Source of the DNA: Nesterenkonia sp. PF2B19
GTDB taxonomy: Bacteria > Actinomycetota > Actinomycetes > Actinomycetales > Micrococcaceae
Direction: 5' to 3'
Assembly (NCBI RefSeq): GCF_001758425.2
Contig: NZ_MDSS02000024.1
Coordinates: 1-51,472 of the forward strand
Length of the DNA stretch: 51,472 nucleotides
The translations under genes were made by a program, and so were the position numbers. Numbering within the stretch: the stretch's first letter is position 1; each line of letters opens with the position of its first letter. The notes under the pieces are model-generated. The model was not told the origin of the DNA. It saw only the letters and a list, made by a program, of their open reading frames with translations, and ran no database searches. This document shows positions 42,799-51,472 of the stretch, piece by piece.

Positions 42799-43131
42799 TC
42801 AGAGATGTCGATAGACGTCTTCGAGGCTGAGCCCCTTGGCCAGCATCATCACCTGCAGGTGGTACAGCAGCTGGGAGATCTCCTCGGCGGCGGCCTCGTC
42901 GGTCTCATGCTCGCAGGCCATCCAGACCTCGGCGGCCTCCTCGACGATCTTCTTGCCGATGCTGTGGACGCCGGCGTCGAGGGCAGCCACCGTGCCGGAC
43001 CCCTCGGGGCGGGCGACGGCCTTCTCGGCGAGTTCGGCGTAGAGCTGGTCGAAGTTCTTCACCGTCCCAGGGTATGCCTTTCCGTGGGTCGAGGACGATT
43101 TCCTGCGCGGATGCGTCACCTGGGACGTCAT
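42799..43131 (-). CDS. hisE: Phosphoribosyl-ATP pyrophosphatase
   Basis: A 110-residue all-alpha NTP pyrophosphohydrolase, second step of histidine synthesis. The metal-binding helices contain [13 protein letters not shown] and the [14 protein letters not shown] segment. The ATG at 43131 overlaps the ribH stop by 4 bp; the first 25 residues are a poorly conserved extension before [11 protein letters not shown], so an internal start is possible. Confidence 0.94.
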   Translation of the reverse strand: MTSQVTHPRRKSSSTHGKAYPGTVKNFDQLYAELAEKAVARPEGSGTVAALDAGVHSIGKKIVEEAAEVWMACEHETDEAAAEEISQLLYHLQVMMLAKGLSLEDVYRHL

Positions 43132-43628
43132 GACGTGAGCCGTGCCACCTCGACGGCGGCGGAGACGGCGGCATGCGCCGCCTCGAAGCCCTTGTCCTCC
43201 TTCGAGCCGTCCAGACCTGCGCGATCCAGGGCCTGCTGCTCGTCATCGCAGGTCAGCAGGCCGAAGCCGACCGGGACGCCGGAGTCCAGGGCCACCCGGC
43301 CCAGCCCGTCCGTGGCCGCCTGGCATACGTAGTCGAAGTGCGGGGTGCCGCCACGGATGACCACGCCGAGGGCGATGACGACGTCGTGGCGCGTCGCGGC
43401 GGCCGCGCTGAGAACCGGCAGCTCGAAGCTGCCCGGGGCGCGGACCAGGGTCACGTCATGGATGCCGATGCCGTCCAGGAAGCGACGGGCGCCGGCGATC
43501 AGGCCGTCCATGACCGGGGTGTGCCAGCGGGAGGCCACCACGGCCACACGGAGGGGCTTCTCGGCGGCCGCGGTGCGCAGCTGCTCCAGCTCGGTGGCGT
43601 CGATCTCAGGGGTTCCAGTGCTGCTCAT
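43128..43628 (-). CDS. ribH: 6,7-dimethyl-8-ribityllumazine synthase
   Basis: A 166-residue penultimate riboflavin enzyme. [15 protein letters not shown] near residue 30, [24 protein letters not shown] with the catalytic His and [12 protein letters not shown] are all visible. It has overlaps of 4 bp with the upstream ribE-ribBA frame and with hisE, so the riboflavin and histidine genes are directly joined. Confidence 0.97.
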   Translation of the reverse strand: MSSTGTPEIDATELEQLRTAAAEKPLRVAVVASRWHTPVMDGLIAGARRFLDGIGIHDVTLVRAPGSFELPVLSAAAATRHDVVIALGVVIRGGTPHFDYVCQAATDGLGRVALDSGVPVGFGLLTCDDEQQALDRAGLDGSKEDKGFEAAHAAVSAAVEVARLTS

Positions 43629-45751
43629 CTCTCTCCTTGTTCGTCAAGCGGACGCGTGCGCTCCGCAGGCTCCTCATGGTCGGCCACCAGCTCCTCCGAC
43701 GGCAGGTCATGCCCTGCGCCACGGGCCTCACGATCCTCCAGGCCCAAGTGGTCCAGCAGGTGGCGCATCCGGTCCCGCTTGGTGCGCAGGTACCGGCGGT
43801 TCTCGTCATGGACGACACCGTCGGCCGGCACCTGCTCGACGTCCAGTCCGGCCTTCTGCAGGGATTCGACCTTGTCCGGGTTGTTGGTCAGCAGCCTCAG
43901 GCGGGTGATGCCGCAGCTGTGCAGGATCGCCGCCGCGCCGGTGTAGTTCCGCAGCTCCGCGGCCAGGCCCAGCATCTCATTGGCCTCGACCGTGTCCGCG
44001 CCCTCCTCCTGGAGCTTGTAGGCACGCAGTTTGTTGGCCAGACCGATCCCCCGGCCTTCGTGGCCGCGCAGGTACAGCAGGTGGCCGCCGTCGCGCTGGA
44101 TCGACTCCAGGGCGGAGGCCAGCTGGGTGCCGCAGTCGCAGCGGTGGGAGCCCAGCACATCACCGGTGACACACTCCGAGTGCATCCGGATCAGGGGGCG
44201 GTGCTCCTGGGCACCGGCCTCGGAGGCCGGGCGGGACCGGGCGGAGATCAGCAGGTGCTCATGACCGGTCGAGTGCTCGGTCCATACCTGGGCGGCGAAG
44301 ATCCCATGGTCGGTGGGCAGGGTCACCACGGGGCCGGGGGTCACCAGGGCGCTGGACTCCTCCTCGGGGTGCTCCCAGGACGCCTGCACGGCGTCCATGA
44401 CGGCCTCCGGACTGGGCTCGCCGCCGCGGTAGGCGATGAGGTCCGCGATGGAGATCAGCGCCAACCGGTGATCGTCGGCGAACTCGCGCAGCGCCGGCAG
44501 TCGCATCATGCGCCCGTCGTCGTGGACCAGCTCGGCGATGACCCCGACCTCCGGGTGCCCGGAGAGCCGGCAGAGATCGACGGCGGCTTCGGTGTGGCCG
44601 TCCCGACCCAGCACGCCGGCGTCGTCGGCGATGAGCGGGAACAGATGTCCGGGCCGCGTGAGGTCCTCGGGCCCTGAGGCGGCGTCGGCCAGCAGCGCCG
44701 CCGTGCGGGCGCGGTCGGCCGCGCTGATGCCGGTGGTGATGCCGGAGGCGGCGTCGCAGCTGATGGTGTAGGCGGTGCCCTTGGGGTCCTGGTTGTCGGT
44801 GACCATGGGAGGCAGGCGCAGATGGTCGGCCCGCTCCCGGCTCATCGGCACGCAGATCACCCCGGAGGAGTGCCGCACCGTGAAGGCCATGAGCTCCTCG
44901 GTGGCCGCCGCCGCGGGGAAGATGAGGTCGCCTTCATTCTCCCGGTCGGCATCGTCGACGACGACGACGGGGCGGCCCTTCGCCAGCTGGTTCAGGGCGA
45001 CCTCCACAGGGTCGAGCACCGGCGCGGGAGTGTCGGGACGGCGTACTGCCGGCCGTGACGGCCGCACCGGGTGCGGAGGCCGCCGGCGCGGGCTCCACGA
45101 GCGCGGGCCCCTCCGCGCCGCGCTCGAGTGCGCTGCTGCCCGCTCGGCGTCGAGGTCGAGCATCCTGCGGGTGTACTTGGCCAGCACGTCCACCTCGAGG
45201 TTGACCTGGCCGCCGTCTGCGAGTCCGCCGAGCGTCGTCTCGGCGAGCGTGGTGGGGATCAGGCCCACCTCGAACCATGCCTCGAGCGCACCGGGTGCGG
45301 AGACCGCGGTGACGGTCAGCGAGACGCCGTCGACGGCGATGGAGCCCTTCTCCGCCAGGAAGGGCGCCAGATCCCGCGGCACGGCGAAGCGGTGGCGCCC
45401 GTCGTGGAGGTCACGCTCCACCAGGGTGCCCATCCCGTCGACATGGCCCTGGACGACGTGACCGTCGAGCCGGGCTCCCGAGGGGAGGCACCGTTCGAGG
45501 TTGACGGCGTCGCCGACGCCGAGCTGTCCCATCGTGGTGCGTTTGAGCGTCTCGGTGATGAGGTCCACGGTGACGTTCTCATCGTCGATGGCCGTGGCGC
45601 TCACGCACACGCCGTTGACGGCGATCGAGCCTCCCAGGGCCAGTCCCTCGACGTGTCCCGGCGCCTCGAAGGTCAGCCGTTCCACCCCGCGGGCCGGGTC
45701 GGGGTGCCGTTCGAGCACCCGGCCGACGCCTGTCACGATTCCGGTGAACAT
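43625..45751 (-). CDS. ribE-ribBA: Riboflavin synthase read in frame with DHBP synthase/GTP cyclohydrolase II
   Basis: A 708-codon open frame holding three enzymes. Residues 1-200 are riboflavin synthase with two lumazine-binding repeats ([37 protein letters not shown]). Residues 245-460 are RibB ([21 protein letters not shown]). About 470-690 are RibA (zinc site [21 protein letters not shown]). Residues 201-244 are an Arg/Pro-rich linker (45145-45032); there a shifted frame ([17 protein letters not shown]) has more natural codon use, so two compensating indels or a lost stop may hide two separate genes. A GTG at 45019 (VLDPVEVAL) would be a normal RibBA start. ribD lies upstream and ribH downstream. 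Confidence 0.9.
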   Translation of the reverse strand: MFTGIVTGVGRVLERHPDPARGVERLTFEAPGHVEGLALGGSIAVNGVCVSATAIDDENVTVDLITETLKRTTMGQLGVGDAVNLERCLPSGARLDGHVVQGHVDGMGTLVERDLHDGRHRFAVPRDLAPFLAEKGSIAVDGVSLTVTAVSAPGALEAWFEVGLIPTTLAETTLGGLADGGQVNLEVDVLAKYTRRMLDLDAERAAAHSSAARRGPRSWSPRRRPPHPVRPSRPAVRRPDTPAPVLDPVEVALNQLAKGRPVVVVDDADRENEGDLIFPAAAATEELMAFTVRHSSGVICVPMSRERADHLRLPPMVTDNQDPKGTAYTISCDAASGITTGISAADRARTAALLADAASGPEDLTRPGHLFPLIADDAGVLGRDGHTEAAVDLCRLSGHPEVGVIAELVHDDGRMMRLPALREFADDHRLALISIADLIAYRGGEPSPEAVMDAVQASWEHPEEESSALVTPGPVVTLPTDHGIFAAQVWTEHSTGHEHLLISARSRPASEAGAQEHRPLIRMHSECVTGDVLGSHRCDCGTQLASALESIQRDGGHLLYLRGHEGRGIGLANKLRAYKLQEEGADTVEANEMLGLAAELRNYTGAAAILHSCGITRLRLLTNNPDKVESLQKAGLDVEQVPADGVVHDENRRYLRTKRDRMRHLLDHLGLEDREARGAGHDLPSEELVADHEEPAERTRPLDEQGER

Positions 45752-46989
45752 GGGTCTGTGCAGCTCCTGTCTTCTCCGGCGCCGGCCAGGTCGGCCGCCG
45801 CGTCCGATGCGTGATGGGTGGGCGCGGATGCGCCGCGCGGCCCGATGCTGAGCGGGTCCGTGCTCTGCTCCGGCCAGGTCAGAGCGCCCTCTGCCGGCTG
45901 GAGATGGACGCAGACGTCGTCGTCGAGGATCCGGACTGCTCCGCCCTCCGCCTGATCGCGGGTGTAGCGCCTCGCCTCGGCCAGCGTGGTGACGCCGATG
46001 TCCCCCACGCTGGACGCCCCGGCGCCGAGGATCAGCGGCGCCTGGTACGCGAAGATCTCGTCGACCAGATCCTGGGCGAAGAACGCGGCGAGCACCCGGG
46101 AGCCGCCTTCGACCAGCACATGACGGACCGGATGCCCGTCATGCTCGATCGCCCCCAGCCGCTGCAGCGCCTCGAGGGGGTCGTGGGTGCGCAGCTGCAC
46201 CCAGCCGTCTCCCTCGGGCCGCCCCTGTCGCAGCCGGGCACGTTCCGCCAGCGGTCGCCGCCCCATCACGCAGCGCAGCGGCTGCCGGTCGGCCAGGGTC
46301 CCGTCCGGCAGGCGGGCGGTGAGCCGGGGATCGTCCACCTCGGCGGTGTTGCTGCCCACCAGGATCGCGTCGATGCGACGCCGGATGCGGTGCGTGTGCA
46401 GCCGGGAGGCCGATGAGGTGATCCATTGACTGGTGCCGTCAGCGGCGGCGATGCGCCCGTCGAGGCTCTGGGCGAGGTGCACGGTGACGAAGGGCCGACC
46501 CTCCCGGCGCGCCCGGGCCCAGCGGTTGTTGACCGCGAGCGCAGGGCCGGAGAGCACGCCGGAGACCACCTCGACGCCAGCTGCGCGAAGCACCGCCGCT
46601 CCTCCGGAGGCGTCAGGCGTCGGGTCGTCGGCCCCATAGACGACACGTCCCACGCCGGCCTCGAGGATCGCCTCGGTGCACGGGGGCTGACGGCCGTGGT
46701 GGCGGCAGGGCTCCAGCGTGCAGTAGAGCGTGGCCCCGTGGAGATCCACGGCTCCGTGGTCACCGCCCGCCGCGACCTGACGCAGCGCGTCACGCTCGGC
46801 ATGGAGGTGTCCGGCCCCCCGGTGGTGTCCCACTGCCAGGACCTCTCCCTCCGGGGAGACCAGCACCGCGCCGACCAGGGGGTTCGCGCCGCGCGGCCCA
46901 CGGTGCGCGGCCTCGATCGCGAGCCGCATGGTCTGCTCATGCGCACCGGCGGGATCCGGTGGGCAGACGACGTCGACCGGTTCATCCAT
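45733..46989 (-). CDS. ribD: Bifunctional diaminohydroxyphosphoribosylaminopyrimidine deaminase/reductase
   Basis: A 418-residue enzyme. The N-terminal deaminase has HAERDAL and the zinc site YCTLEPCRHHGRQPPC near residues 65-105. The C-terminal reductase has FVTVHLAQSLDGRIA, ILVGSNTAEVDDPRLTAR and VLVEGGSRVLAAFF. The last 50 residues are an unusual low-complexity tail that runs 19 bp into ribE. The start overlaps the pnuC stop by 8 bp. Confidence 0.95.
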   Translation of the reverse strand: MDEPVDVVCPPDPAGAHEQTMRLAIEAAHRGPRGANPLVGAVLVSPEGEVLAVGHHRGAGHLHAERDALRQVAAGGDHGAVDLHGATLYCTLEPCRHHGRQPPCTEAILEAGVGRVVYGADDPTPDASGGAAVLRAAGVEVVSGVLSGPALAVNNRWARARREGRPFVTVHLAQSLDGRIAAADGTSQWITSSASRLHTHRIRRRIDAILVGSNTAEVDDPRLTARLPDGTLADRQPLRCVMGRRPLAERARLRQGRPEGDGWVQLRTHDPLEALQRLGAIEHDGHPVRHVLVEGGSRVLAAFFAQDLVDEIFAYQAPLILGAGASSVGDIGVTTLAEARRYTRDQAEGGAVRILDDDVCVHLQPAEGALTWPEQSTDPLSIGPRGASAPTHHASDAAADLAGAGEDRSCTDPCSPES

Positions 46990-47751
46990 CGAGGGACACC
47001 TCCCGAGGCCGTGATCGGGACGCCCCCGGGGCGCCGGGGGTCTCCCCGGTATCTGCGGCGACGTCGTGGCGGACGCCAGTCGTCGCGACGTCTGCGGTCT
47101 GACATCGCTGGACTCGGCTCCAGACGATGAATCCGATCAGCGTGAACACGCCGTAGACGGCGTACATTCCGGCGGAGGCGTAGTAGCCGGCCGACCACAG
47201 CAGCGGCACTCCGACGACGTCGACTGCGATCCACAGCAGCCAGAACTCGACCCAGCGGCGGGCCATGCCGTAGGTGGCCAGCAGCGATCCCACGAAGGTC
47301 CACGCATCGGCCCACACCGGCTCATAGGAGCCGAGGGCACGCAGCACGGGCGTCAGCGCGGCGGTGCCGAGCACCAGGGCCAGGATCAGGGCGAGCCGGG
47401 CACGCGGGGGCGCCCAGCGGGGGCGACGGCGGCGACTCCGCCGCCGGACTGCTGCGCCCGACGCGCCGACCTCCACTGGTGCCAGCCGTAGACCGAGACG
47501 ATGAGGAACATGACCTGCCGCCCAGCCTGCCCAAGCAGCGCGGGGTCATCGCTGAGACCCAAGAAGGATCCCAGGAAGACGGTCAGCAGAAGCAGGTTGC
47601 CGGCGATGCCCACCGGCCAGGCCCAGACACGGCGCAGCATGCCGCCGAGGGCGCAGGCCAGGCCGAAGACATTGCCGAGGACCTCACGGAGCAGCAGAGG
47701 ACTGCCGAAGACCAGGACTTCGGCCTCGAGAAGCCAGCGCAGGGCGTCCAT
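46982..47751 (-). CDS. pnuX: PnuC-family transporter (riboflavin PnuX-like), apparent frameshift
   Basis: Two frames give one seven-segment PnuC protein of about 256 residues. The N-terminal part (from ATG 47751) has EVLGNVFGLACALGG, VWAWPVGIAGN and VYGWHQWR; the C-terminal part has WADAWTFVGSLLATYGMARR, EFWLLWIAVDVV and GMYAVYGVFTLIGF. They join at 47406-47410 where a C run in the coding strand seems one base short. An FMN riboswitch directly upstream and ribD directly downstream point to riboflavin uptake (PnuX, characterised in Corynebacterium), not nicotinamide riboside. The symbol rests on that context. Confidence 0.88.
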
Positions 47752-47865
47752 TCAGCAGCTCGTCCTTCCCAGACCCGACGGTGGAGTCGGCTCCGGGGAT
47801 GACGATGCCTGCGCGGCGGCCGGAAAGACGTCGAGGGTGCGCCAGAGGCACCGCCGTCGACCGGC

Positions 47866-47997
47866 CTTCGTGCTTCTCCCATCCAGACTGTGACTGTCGG
47901 TACCGGAGTTCCACCGGTTCAACCGAGGCCGCCGAGGCGGCTCGGGTCGCGGACTTTCACCGCCGGTTCGGACTTTCACCGACCCCGGAGCACGAAG
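47866..47997 (-). promoter_or_regulatory. FMN riboswitch (RFN element)
   Basis: The minus strand folds as a classic RFN element: P1 closed by CTTCGTG and CACGAAG, then GGTCGGTGAAAGTCCGAACC, GGCGGTGAAAGTCCGCGAC, a variable GC hairpin, ACCGGTGGAACTCCGGTACCGAC and CAGTCTGGATGGGAGAAG. These conserved blocks bind FMN. It lies 114 nt upstream of the pnuX start; the interval contains GGTGCC/GGCGCACC-type pairing that could sequester or terminate. High FMN would repress pnuX and the riboflavin genes. Confidence 0.96.
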
Positions 47998-48029
47998 TGT
48001 GTCGGGGACAAGTCTGCCACACCGACGAC

Positions 48030-48064
48030 GAAGGCCCGGAATCCACGAGGGATTACGGGCCTTC
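48030..48064 (-). terminator. Hairpin terminator of the tRNA cluster
   Basis: GAAGGCCCGGAATCC and GGATTACGGGCCTTC form a near-continuous stem around ACGAG, just after the last tRNA-Gly and before the FMN riboswitch. It isolates the tRNA transcript from the riboswitch transcript. Confidence 0.7.
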
Positions 48065-48069
48065 TGCTG

Positions 48070-48143
48070 AGCGGATGACGAGATTCGAACTCGCGACCCT
48101 CACCATGGCAAGGTGATGCTCTAGCCAGCTGAGCTACATCCGC
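48070..48143 (-). tRNA. tRNA-Gly(GCC), copy 2
   Basis: The 74-nt gene begins GCGGATG and ends CATCCGC plus T. The anticodon stem ATCACC/GGTGAG encloses TTGCCAT, anticodon GCC. The T arm contains AGTTCGAATCT. CCA is not encoded. The body is identical to the copy at 48392. Confidence 0.94.
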
Positions 48144-48169
48144 ACGAGTGATCAGTATAGACCACTCAG

Positions 48170-48241
48170 TGCGCGATACTGGGATCGAACCAGTGACCTC
48201 TTCCGTGTCAGGGAAGCGCGCTACCGCTGCGCCAATCGCGC
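48170..48241 (-). tRNA. tRNA-Val(GAC)
   Basis: A 72-nt gene with acceptor GCGCGAT/ATCGCGC, discriminator A, anticodon stem CTTCC/GGAAG and loop CTGACAC (anticodon GAC). The T arm has GGTTCGATCCC. CCA is not encoded. Confidence 0.94.
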
Positions 48242-48276
48242 CTATTCAACTGTTCGGACCGCAGGCGGCCCGAGCG

Positions 48277-48347
48277 AGGTGGGGACGGGAATCGAACCCG
48301 CGTATACGGCTTTGCAGGCCGCTGCCTCGCCACTCGGCCACCCCACC
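48277..48347 (-). tRNA. tRNA-Cys(GCA)
   Basis: A 71-nt gene with acceptor GGTGGGG/CCCCACC, discriminator T (U73 is typical of tRNA-Cys), anticodon loop CTGCAAA (anticodon GCA) and T arm GGTTCGATTCC. Confidence 0.94.
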
Positions 48348-48391
48348 GTCCCCGTCTCCGGGATTCGGGATCGACTCCTTCGAGCCCATCG

Positions 48392-48465
48392 AGCGGATGA
48401 CGAGATTCGAACTCGCGACCCTCACCATGGCAAGGTGATGCTCTAGCCAGCTGAGCTACATCCGC
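48392..48465 (-). tRNA. tRNA-Gly(GCC), copy 1
   Basis: The same 74-nt body as the copy at 48070. It is first in the minus-strand cluster Gly-Cys-Val-Gly. CCA is not encoded. Confidence 0.94.
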
Positions 48466-48746
48466 ACATCGGCTTCTCCGCGGCTTTCCGGAAGGCCTTT
48501 CGACCGTCCGTGCTGTCCGCTTTCCGACGACATGAAACTCTAGCTCAGCCCTCGGCCCCTCGTCCAATCGAGCCCCTGTGACCACCCTCACATACTCGCC
48601 TGTGACCTGGCGGATCCCTGTCATTCCGGGGGTTCCGGGCTTCACCGGTGAGCCGCATCGCGCTCCGAGGCGACGCGCGGGCAGCGCCGGACACGCGTCC
48701 GGGCCTCCCTGCGGACCCGAGACGCCTGCGTGGCAGACTGGACCCG
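48466..48746. other. Divergent promoter region, tRNA cluster and nuclease gene
   Basis: No gene is seen. The region presumably contains promoters for the tRNA cluster (minus) and the nuclease gene (plus). A 9-bp direct repeat CCTGTGACC occurs at 48575 and 48599, 24 bp apart. Confidence 0.5.
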
Positions 48747-49667
48747 ATGACACAGCCCACTCTCGCCCACGCCACCGAGTTCGGTCGGATGTACTCCCGC
48801 TCGCTCACCTCCGCGCCCGAGGTCCCCTCCATCACCACGGTGATCGGCCAGGAGCACAAGGACCTCACCGGATGGGCAGGCCACCTGGCCACCCAGGAAC
48901 TGATCCAGGACGATCGCCTCGCCGCCGCCGTCGGCTCCGCCTCCCAGCTGAAGACCCTGGCCCGTCACGCTGCCTCGGCCGCCGAGCGGTTCCGCGACGC
49001 GGCGGCGCAACGCGGTGATCGCGTCCACCACTACGCGGAGCAGGTCGCGCTGCGTGCTCTGGGCACCGACCACGAGGTCGACACCGCGCGGGCGACGCTG
49101 GTCCAGCATGGCGAGACCGCCTTCGCCGACCGCTTCGACGAATGGTGGGACCTCTACGGGGTGCGCCCCCTGGCCGCGGAGGTCACGGTCTGGAACCACA
49201 CGATCGGCTACGCCGGAACCCTGGACCTGATCGCCGAGATCGCCGGGCGGACCTGCGTGATCGACTTCAAGACCAAGGGCCTCGACCGCAGGGGCCGCGC
49301 CAAGCCGCTGAGCGAATCCGTCGTCATGCAGCTGGTGGCCGGCATGCAGGCCGAGGAGCGGCTGGTCGACGCGCAGGCCGGCATCTGGGAGCCCTGGCCC
49401 CACGGACAGGACTGCCTTCTGATGGCGGTGGCCGTCTCGGAGACGGAGGTCGTCCCCGTCCAGGCGACCCCCGCGGCGCTGAAGGCGCACTGGCACAAGT
49501 TCTGGGCGCTGCGGCAGGTCTGGGAGCACGGACGCCGGACTGCTGAGGCCGGGCCCTCGCTGCGCCCGCTCGCACCCCCGCCCGCAGCGGCGTCGGCAGG
49601 TGCGACGACGTCGACGGCGAAAGCCCCCGGAGGCGACGGGGTGCCGCCTGTCACACCGGCGGCCTGA
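48747..49667 (+). CDS. PD-(D/E)XK nuclease-like cytosolic protein
   Basis: A 306-residue protein. The core reads GTLDLIAEI, then CVIDFKTKG near residue 170, which gives the D...DxK arrangement of PD-(D/E)XK (RecB/Cas4-like) nucleases; upstream acidic AAEVTVW may complete the site, and a downstream SVVMQLVAGM helix supplies the usual Gln. There is no signal peptide. The C-terminal 50 residues are Ala/Pro-rich and disordered. The ATG at 48747 was chosen over an upstream in-frame GTG at 48648. No Cas genes or recombination partners are present; a DNA-repair or housekeeping role is a guess. def follows 50 bp later. Confidence 0.8.
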   Translation: MTQPTLAHATEFGRMYSRSLTSAPEVPSITTVIGQEHKDLTGWAGHLATQELIQDDRLAAAVGSASQLKTLARHAASAAERFRDAAAQRGDRVHHYAEQVALRALGTDHEVDTARATLVQHGETAFADRFDEWWDLYGVRPLAAEVTVWNHTIGYAGTLDLIAEIAGRTCVIDFKTKGLDRRGRAKPLSESVVMQLVAGMQAEERLVDAQAGIWEPWPHGQDCLLMAVAVSETEVVPVQATPAALKAHWHKFWALRQVWEHGRRTAEAGPSLRPLAPPPAAASAGATTSTAKAPGGDGVPPVTPAA

Positions 49668-49717
49668 CCACGCCGAGCGTCGAGCGACCAGCACCGTGCG
49701 GCAGTAGGATCGAGGAC

Positions 49718-50340
49718 ATGGCAGTTCTCCCGCTCCGCACCCTCGGCGATCCCGTCCTGCGCACCCCGGCTCAGGAGGTCCCCGCGCTGGATGCACGCAT
49801 CGTCCAGCTCGTCGAGGACATGTACCAGACGATGGACGCCGCCGGCGGCATCGGGCTGGCCGCCCCGCAGATCGGAGTCGGGCTGAGGATCTTCACCTTC
49901 GACGCCGCCGGCTCCCGCGGCGCCGTCATCAACCCGGAGCTCTCCCTGACCGGTCCGATCGGTCCCACCCCCCGCGAGCCGAGCCGACCGGCGGAGGGCG
50001 AGAACCTGCTGCGCGAAGGGTGCCTGTCGGTCGACGGCGTCTACTCCCCCGTCGACCGGTCGCAGACCGTCGTCCTCACCGGGACGCGCCCGAGGGCGCC
50101 GCAGTGCACGTCGAGGCCGCCGGACTCCTCGCGGCCTGCTTCCAGCACGAGGTCGACCATCTCGACGGCCGCCTGTTCATCGACAGGCTCACCGGAGAGG
50201 ACCGCCGGCACGCCATGCGCGCACTGCGTGAGCCCTCCGCGGGCGGGAAGGGGCCACAGCGCCGAGCCGCCGGGGCCGGGCCGGAGTCCCGCCCCGACGC
50301 AGGCTCCGGAAGCAGCTTCTTCGCCGGACCCCGCACCTGA
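49718..50340 (+). CDS. def: Peptide deformylase, apparent frameshift
   Basis: A metalloenzyme removing formyl groups from nascent N-termini. Motif 1 GGIGLAAPQIG is near residue 43, and motif 2 REGCLSVDG follows. The frame then breaks at 50081-50083, where a G run seems one base short, and motif 3 QHEVDHLDG continues in the next frame, ending in a disordered tail and a TGA at 50340. Corrected, about 207 residues. fmt follows 14 bp later; def and fmt act as a pair. Loss of either would be highly deleterious, so an assembly error is the simple explanation. Confidence 0.92.
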
Positions 50341-50354
50341 GGCGAGAGGACATC

Positions 50355-51394
50355 ATGACCCCCGCACCGAGACCACGGATCCTGTCCGAGGACGACCTCC
50401 ACGAGGCCCATGGCGCCGTGGACCCCGCCGACCTGCGCGCCGGAGCCCGTCAGGGCCGCATCATCTTCGCCGGCACCCCACCCATCGCTGCCGACTGTCT
50501 GCGCTCCCTGCTGGACGACGGCGTCCAGGTGGCGGGCGTGCTGACCCGCCCCGACGCCCCCGTGGGACGCCGCCGCCGGCTGACCCCCTCCCCTGTCGCG
50601 CAGGCCGCCGAAGACGCCGACATCCCCGTGGTCAAGGCTGACCGAGTCGACGCGGCGACCCTGGAGGAGCTGACCGCCCTCGACGCCGAACTGGGGGTGG
50701 TCGTGGCCTACGGGGCCCTTCTGCCCGCCCCCGCGCTCGAGGCCCTCCCGCGCGGCTGGGTGAACCTGCATTACTCTGCGCTGCCGCGTCACCGCGGAGC
50801 CGCACCCGTACAGCATGCGATCCTCGCCGGGGACGCCACCGCTGCGGCCACGGTCTTCCAGCTGGAGACCGGCATGGACACCGGTCCGATCCATGCCATG
50901 TGCGAAGTCCCTCTCTCGCCCGAGCACAGCGCCGGCGTCGTCCTGCAGGACCTCACACGCCTCGGCGGCGCTCTGCTGACCACGCTGCTGCCCGAACTCC
51001 TCACCGGAGCCTCCGTGCCGGTCCCGCAGGAGGGCGCCCCGAGCCATGCCCGCAAGCTCACCCGGGAGGACGCCTACGTGGATCCTCACCAGGAGGCTGA
51101 GGCCGTGGTCCGACGCATCAACGCGACGATCCCGGAGCCGGGGGCCTGGACCCTCCACGACGACCAGCGGCTCAAGCTGGGCACCGCGAGGGTGTACGAG
51201 GCGGAGCTGCCGGAGCCGCTGGCTCGGTCCCGACCCGGCGAGGTCTCGCTCGCCCCGGCGGATCGCACGCCCCAGCACCCCGAGGTCGAGCTCCGCGCCG
51301 TCGACGGGGGCGTGGTGCTCAGCGCGGTCCAGCCTGCGGGCAAGCGGATGATCGCCGCCGCGGACTGGCTCCGCGGGCTGTCGTGGCCGCGTGA
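50355..51394 (+). CDS. fmt: Methionyl-tRNA formyltransferase, apparent 3' frameshift
   Basis: This enzyme formylates initiator Met-tRNA. It has an N-terminal extension of about 35 residues (MTPAPRPRILSEDDLHEA) before RIIFAGTPPIAA, then VLTRPDAPVGRRRRLTPSPVA, the catalytic region NLHYSALPRHRGAAPVQHAI, METGMDTGPI-like QLETGMDTG, and the C-terminal tRNA-binding domain ending AADWLRGL. The frame as read stays open to the window end with a Pro/His-rich tail. One missing base near 51383-51390 would give a stop at 51394, overlapping a GTG start by GTGA. The extension's start is uncertain; an internal start near 50455 would give the standard N-terminus. Confidence 0.92.
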
Positions 51395-51472
51395 CGCTGG
51401 GGGCTGCCGCCCCCACCCGCGACGGCCCCACCACCAGCACACGCCCCACCGACACGTCCCGGGAGGACCGAT
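51391..51472 (+). CDS. Possible start of rsmB (partial)
   Basis: A GTG at 51391 opens a frame with natural third-position GC bias (TLGAAAPTRDGPTTSTRPTD and on) to the window end. In actinobacteria, rsmB (16S rRNA m5C967 methyltransferase) with a disordered N-terminus usually follows fmt. No enzymatic motif is inside the window, so this is context-based. Confidence 0.35.
   Translation, partial: MTLGAAAPTRDGPTTSTRPTDTSREDR

Noticed and set aside
48070-48465. Identical 74-bp tRNA-Gly copies as attachment-site repeats of an inserted element
   Set aside because: Both copies are complete tRNA genes, the interval holds only tRNA-Cys and tRNA-Val, and no integrase is present.
48747-49667. Cas4-like nuclease as part of a CRISPR or defence system
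   Set aside because: No repeats, no cas genes and no defence partners nearby; neighbours are def and fmt.

Overview
The window looks like chromosomal DNA of a high-GC actinobacterium, most probably a Micrococcaceae-type organism (Nesterenkonia/Arthrobacter-like). The grounds are the strong GC bias at third codon positions, an ANTAR response regulator (pdtaR) beside tRNA-Leu, a small HGxxPAAW-motif membrane protein next to trpC, the Trp-operon-associated membrane protein behind trpE, and the gene order ilvB-ilvN-ilvC-serA-leuB. The genus is inference. Nearly everything is core biosynthesis on the minus strand; I see no prophage, insertion sequence, CRISPR array or recognisable defence island.

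Layout. 1-3.5 kb: two tandem large LuxR-type regulators, the second running off the left edge. 3.6-4.0 kb: two tRNA-Glu and one tRNA-Gln with hairpin terminators. 4.1-18.5 kb: HAD hydrolase, gltX, a fumarylacetoacetate-hydrolase-family enzyme, ilvE, leuB, metG, serA, ilvC, ilvN, ilvB with a Leu/Val-rich leader peptide and attenuator hairpin, and ilvD. This is the branched-chain amino acid and serine block. 18.4-24.4 kb: EamA exporter with a divergent LysR regulator that reads into a CHY zinc finger, pdtaR, tRNA-Leu, a tiny membrane protein, a Cys-rich copper-binding four-helix protein, a small hypothetical and a PAP2-like membrane protein. 24.5-37.4 kb: pyk, gltD, gltB, lgt, trpA, trpB, trpC and the HGxxPAAW membrane protein. 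37.5-38.4 kb: a rhodanese-type sulfurtransferase on plus. 38.5-48.0 kb: one long minus-strand run headed by an FMN riboswitch: pnuC/pnuX, ribD, ribE-ribBA, ribH, hisE, hisG, hisF, hisI, trpE and the Trp membrane protein, mostly overlapping or closely spaced. 48.0-48.5 kb: tRNA-Gly, Cys, Val, Gly. 48.7 kb to the end, on plus: PD-(D/E)XK-type nuclease, def, fmt and probably the first codons of rsmB.

The genes join into a few pathways. Pyruvate kinase supplies pyruvate for ilvBNCDE; gltBD supplies glutamate for transamination and for glutamyl-tRNA (gltX with its tRNAs); serA feeds serine to the trpABCE group; the riboflavin, histidine and tryptophan genes share precursor metabolites (GTP, PRPP) and probably transcripts.

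The most important caution is that at least a dozen otherwise well-conserved genes (ilvE, serA twice, ilvB twice, gltD, trpC, the HGxxPAAW gene, hisF, pnuC, def, fmt, probably trpA) need a one-base correction to read through. In almost every case one base is missing, usually in a short G/C run. Essential genes such as def and fmt are affected, so I read this as sequencing or assembly deletions, not gene decay. It also casts doubt on the two apparent gene fusions in the window (LysR-CHY and RibE-RibBA), which could be artefacts of the same kind.
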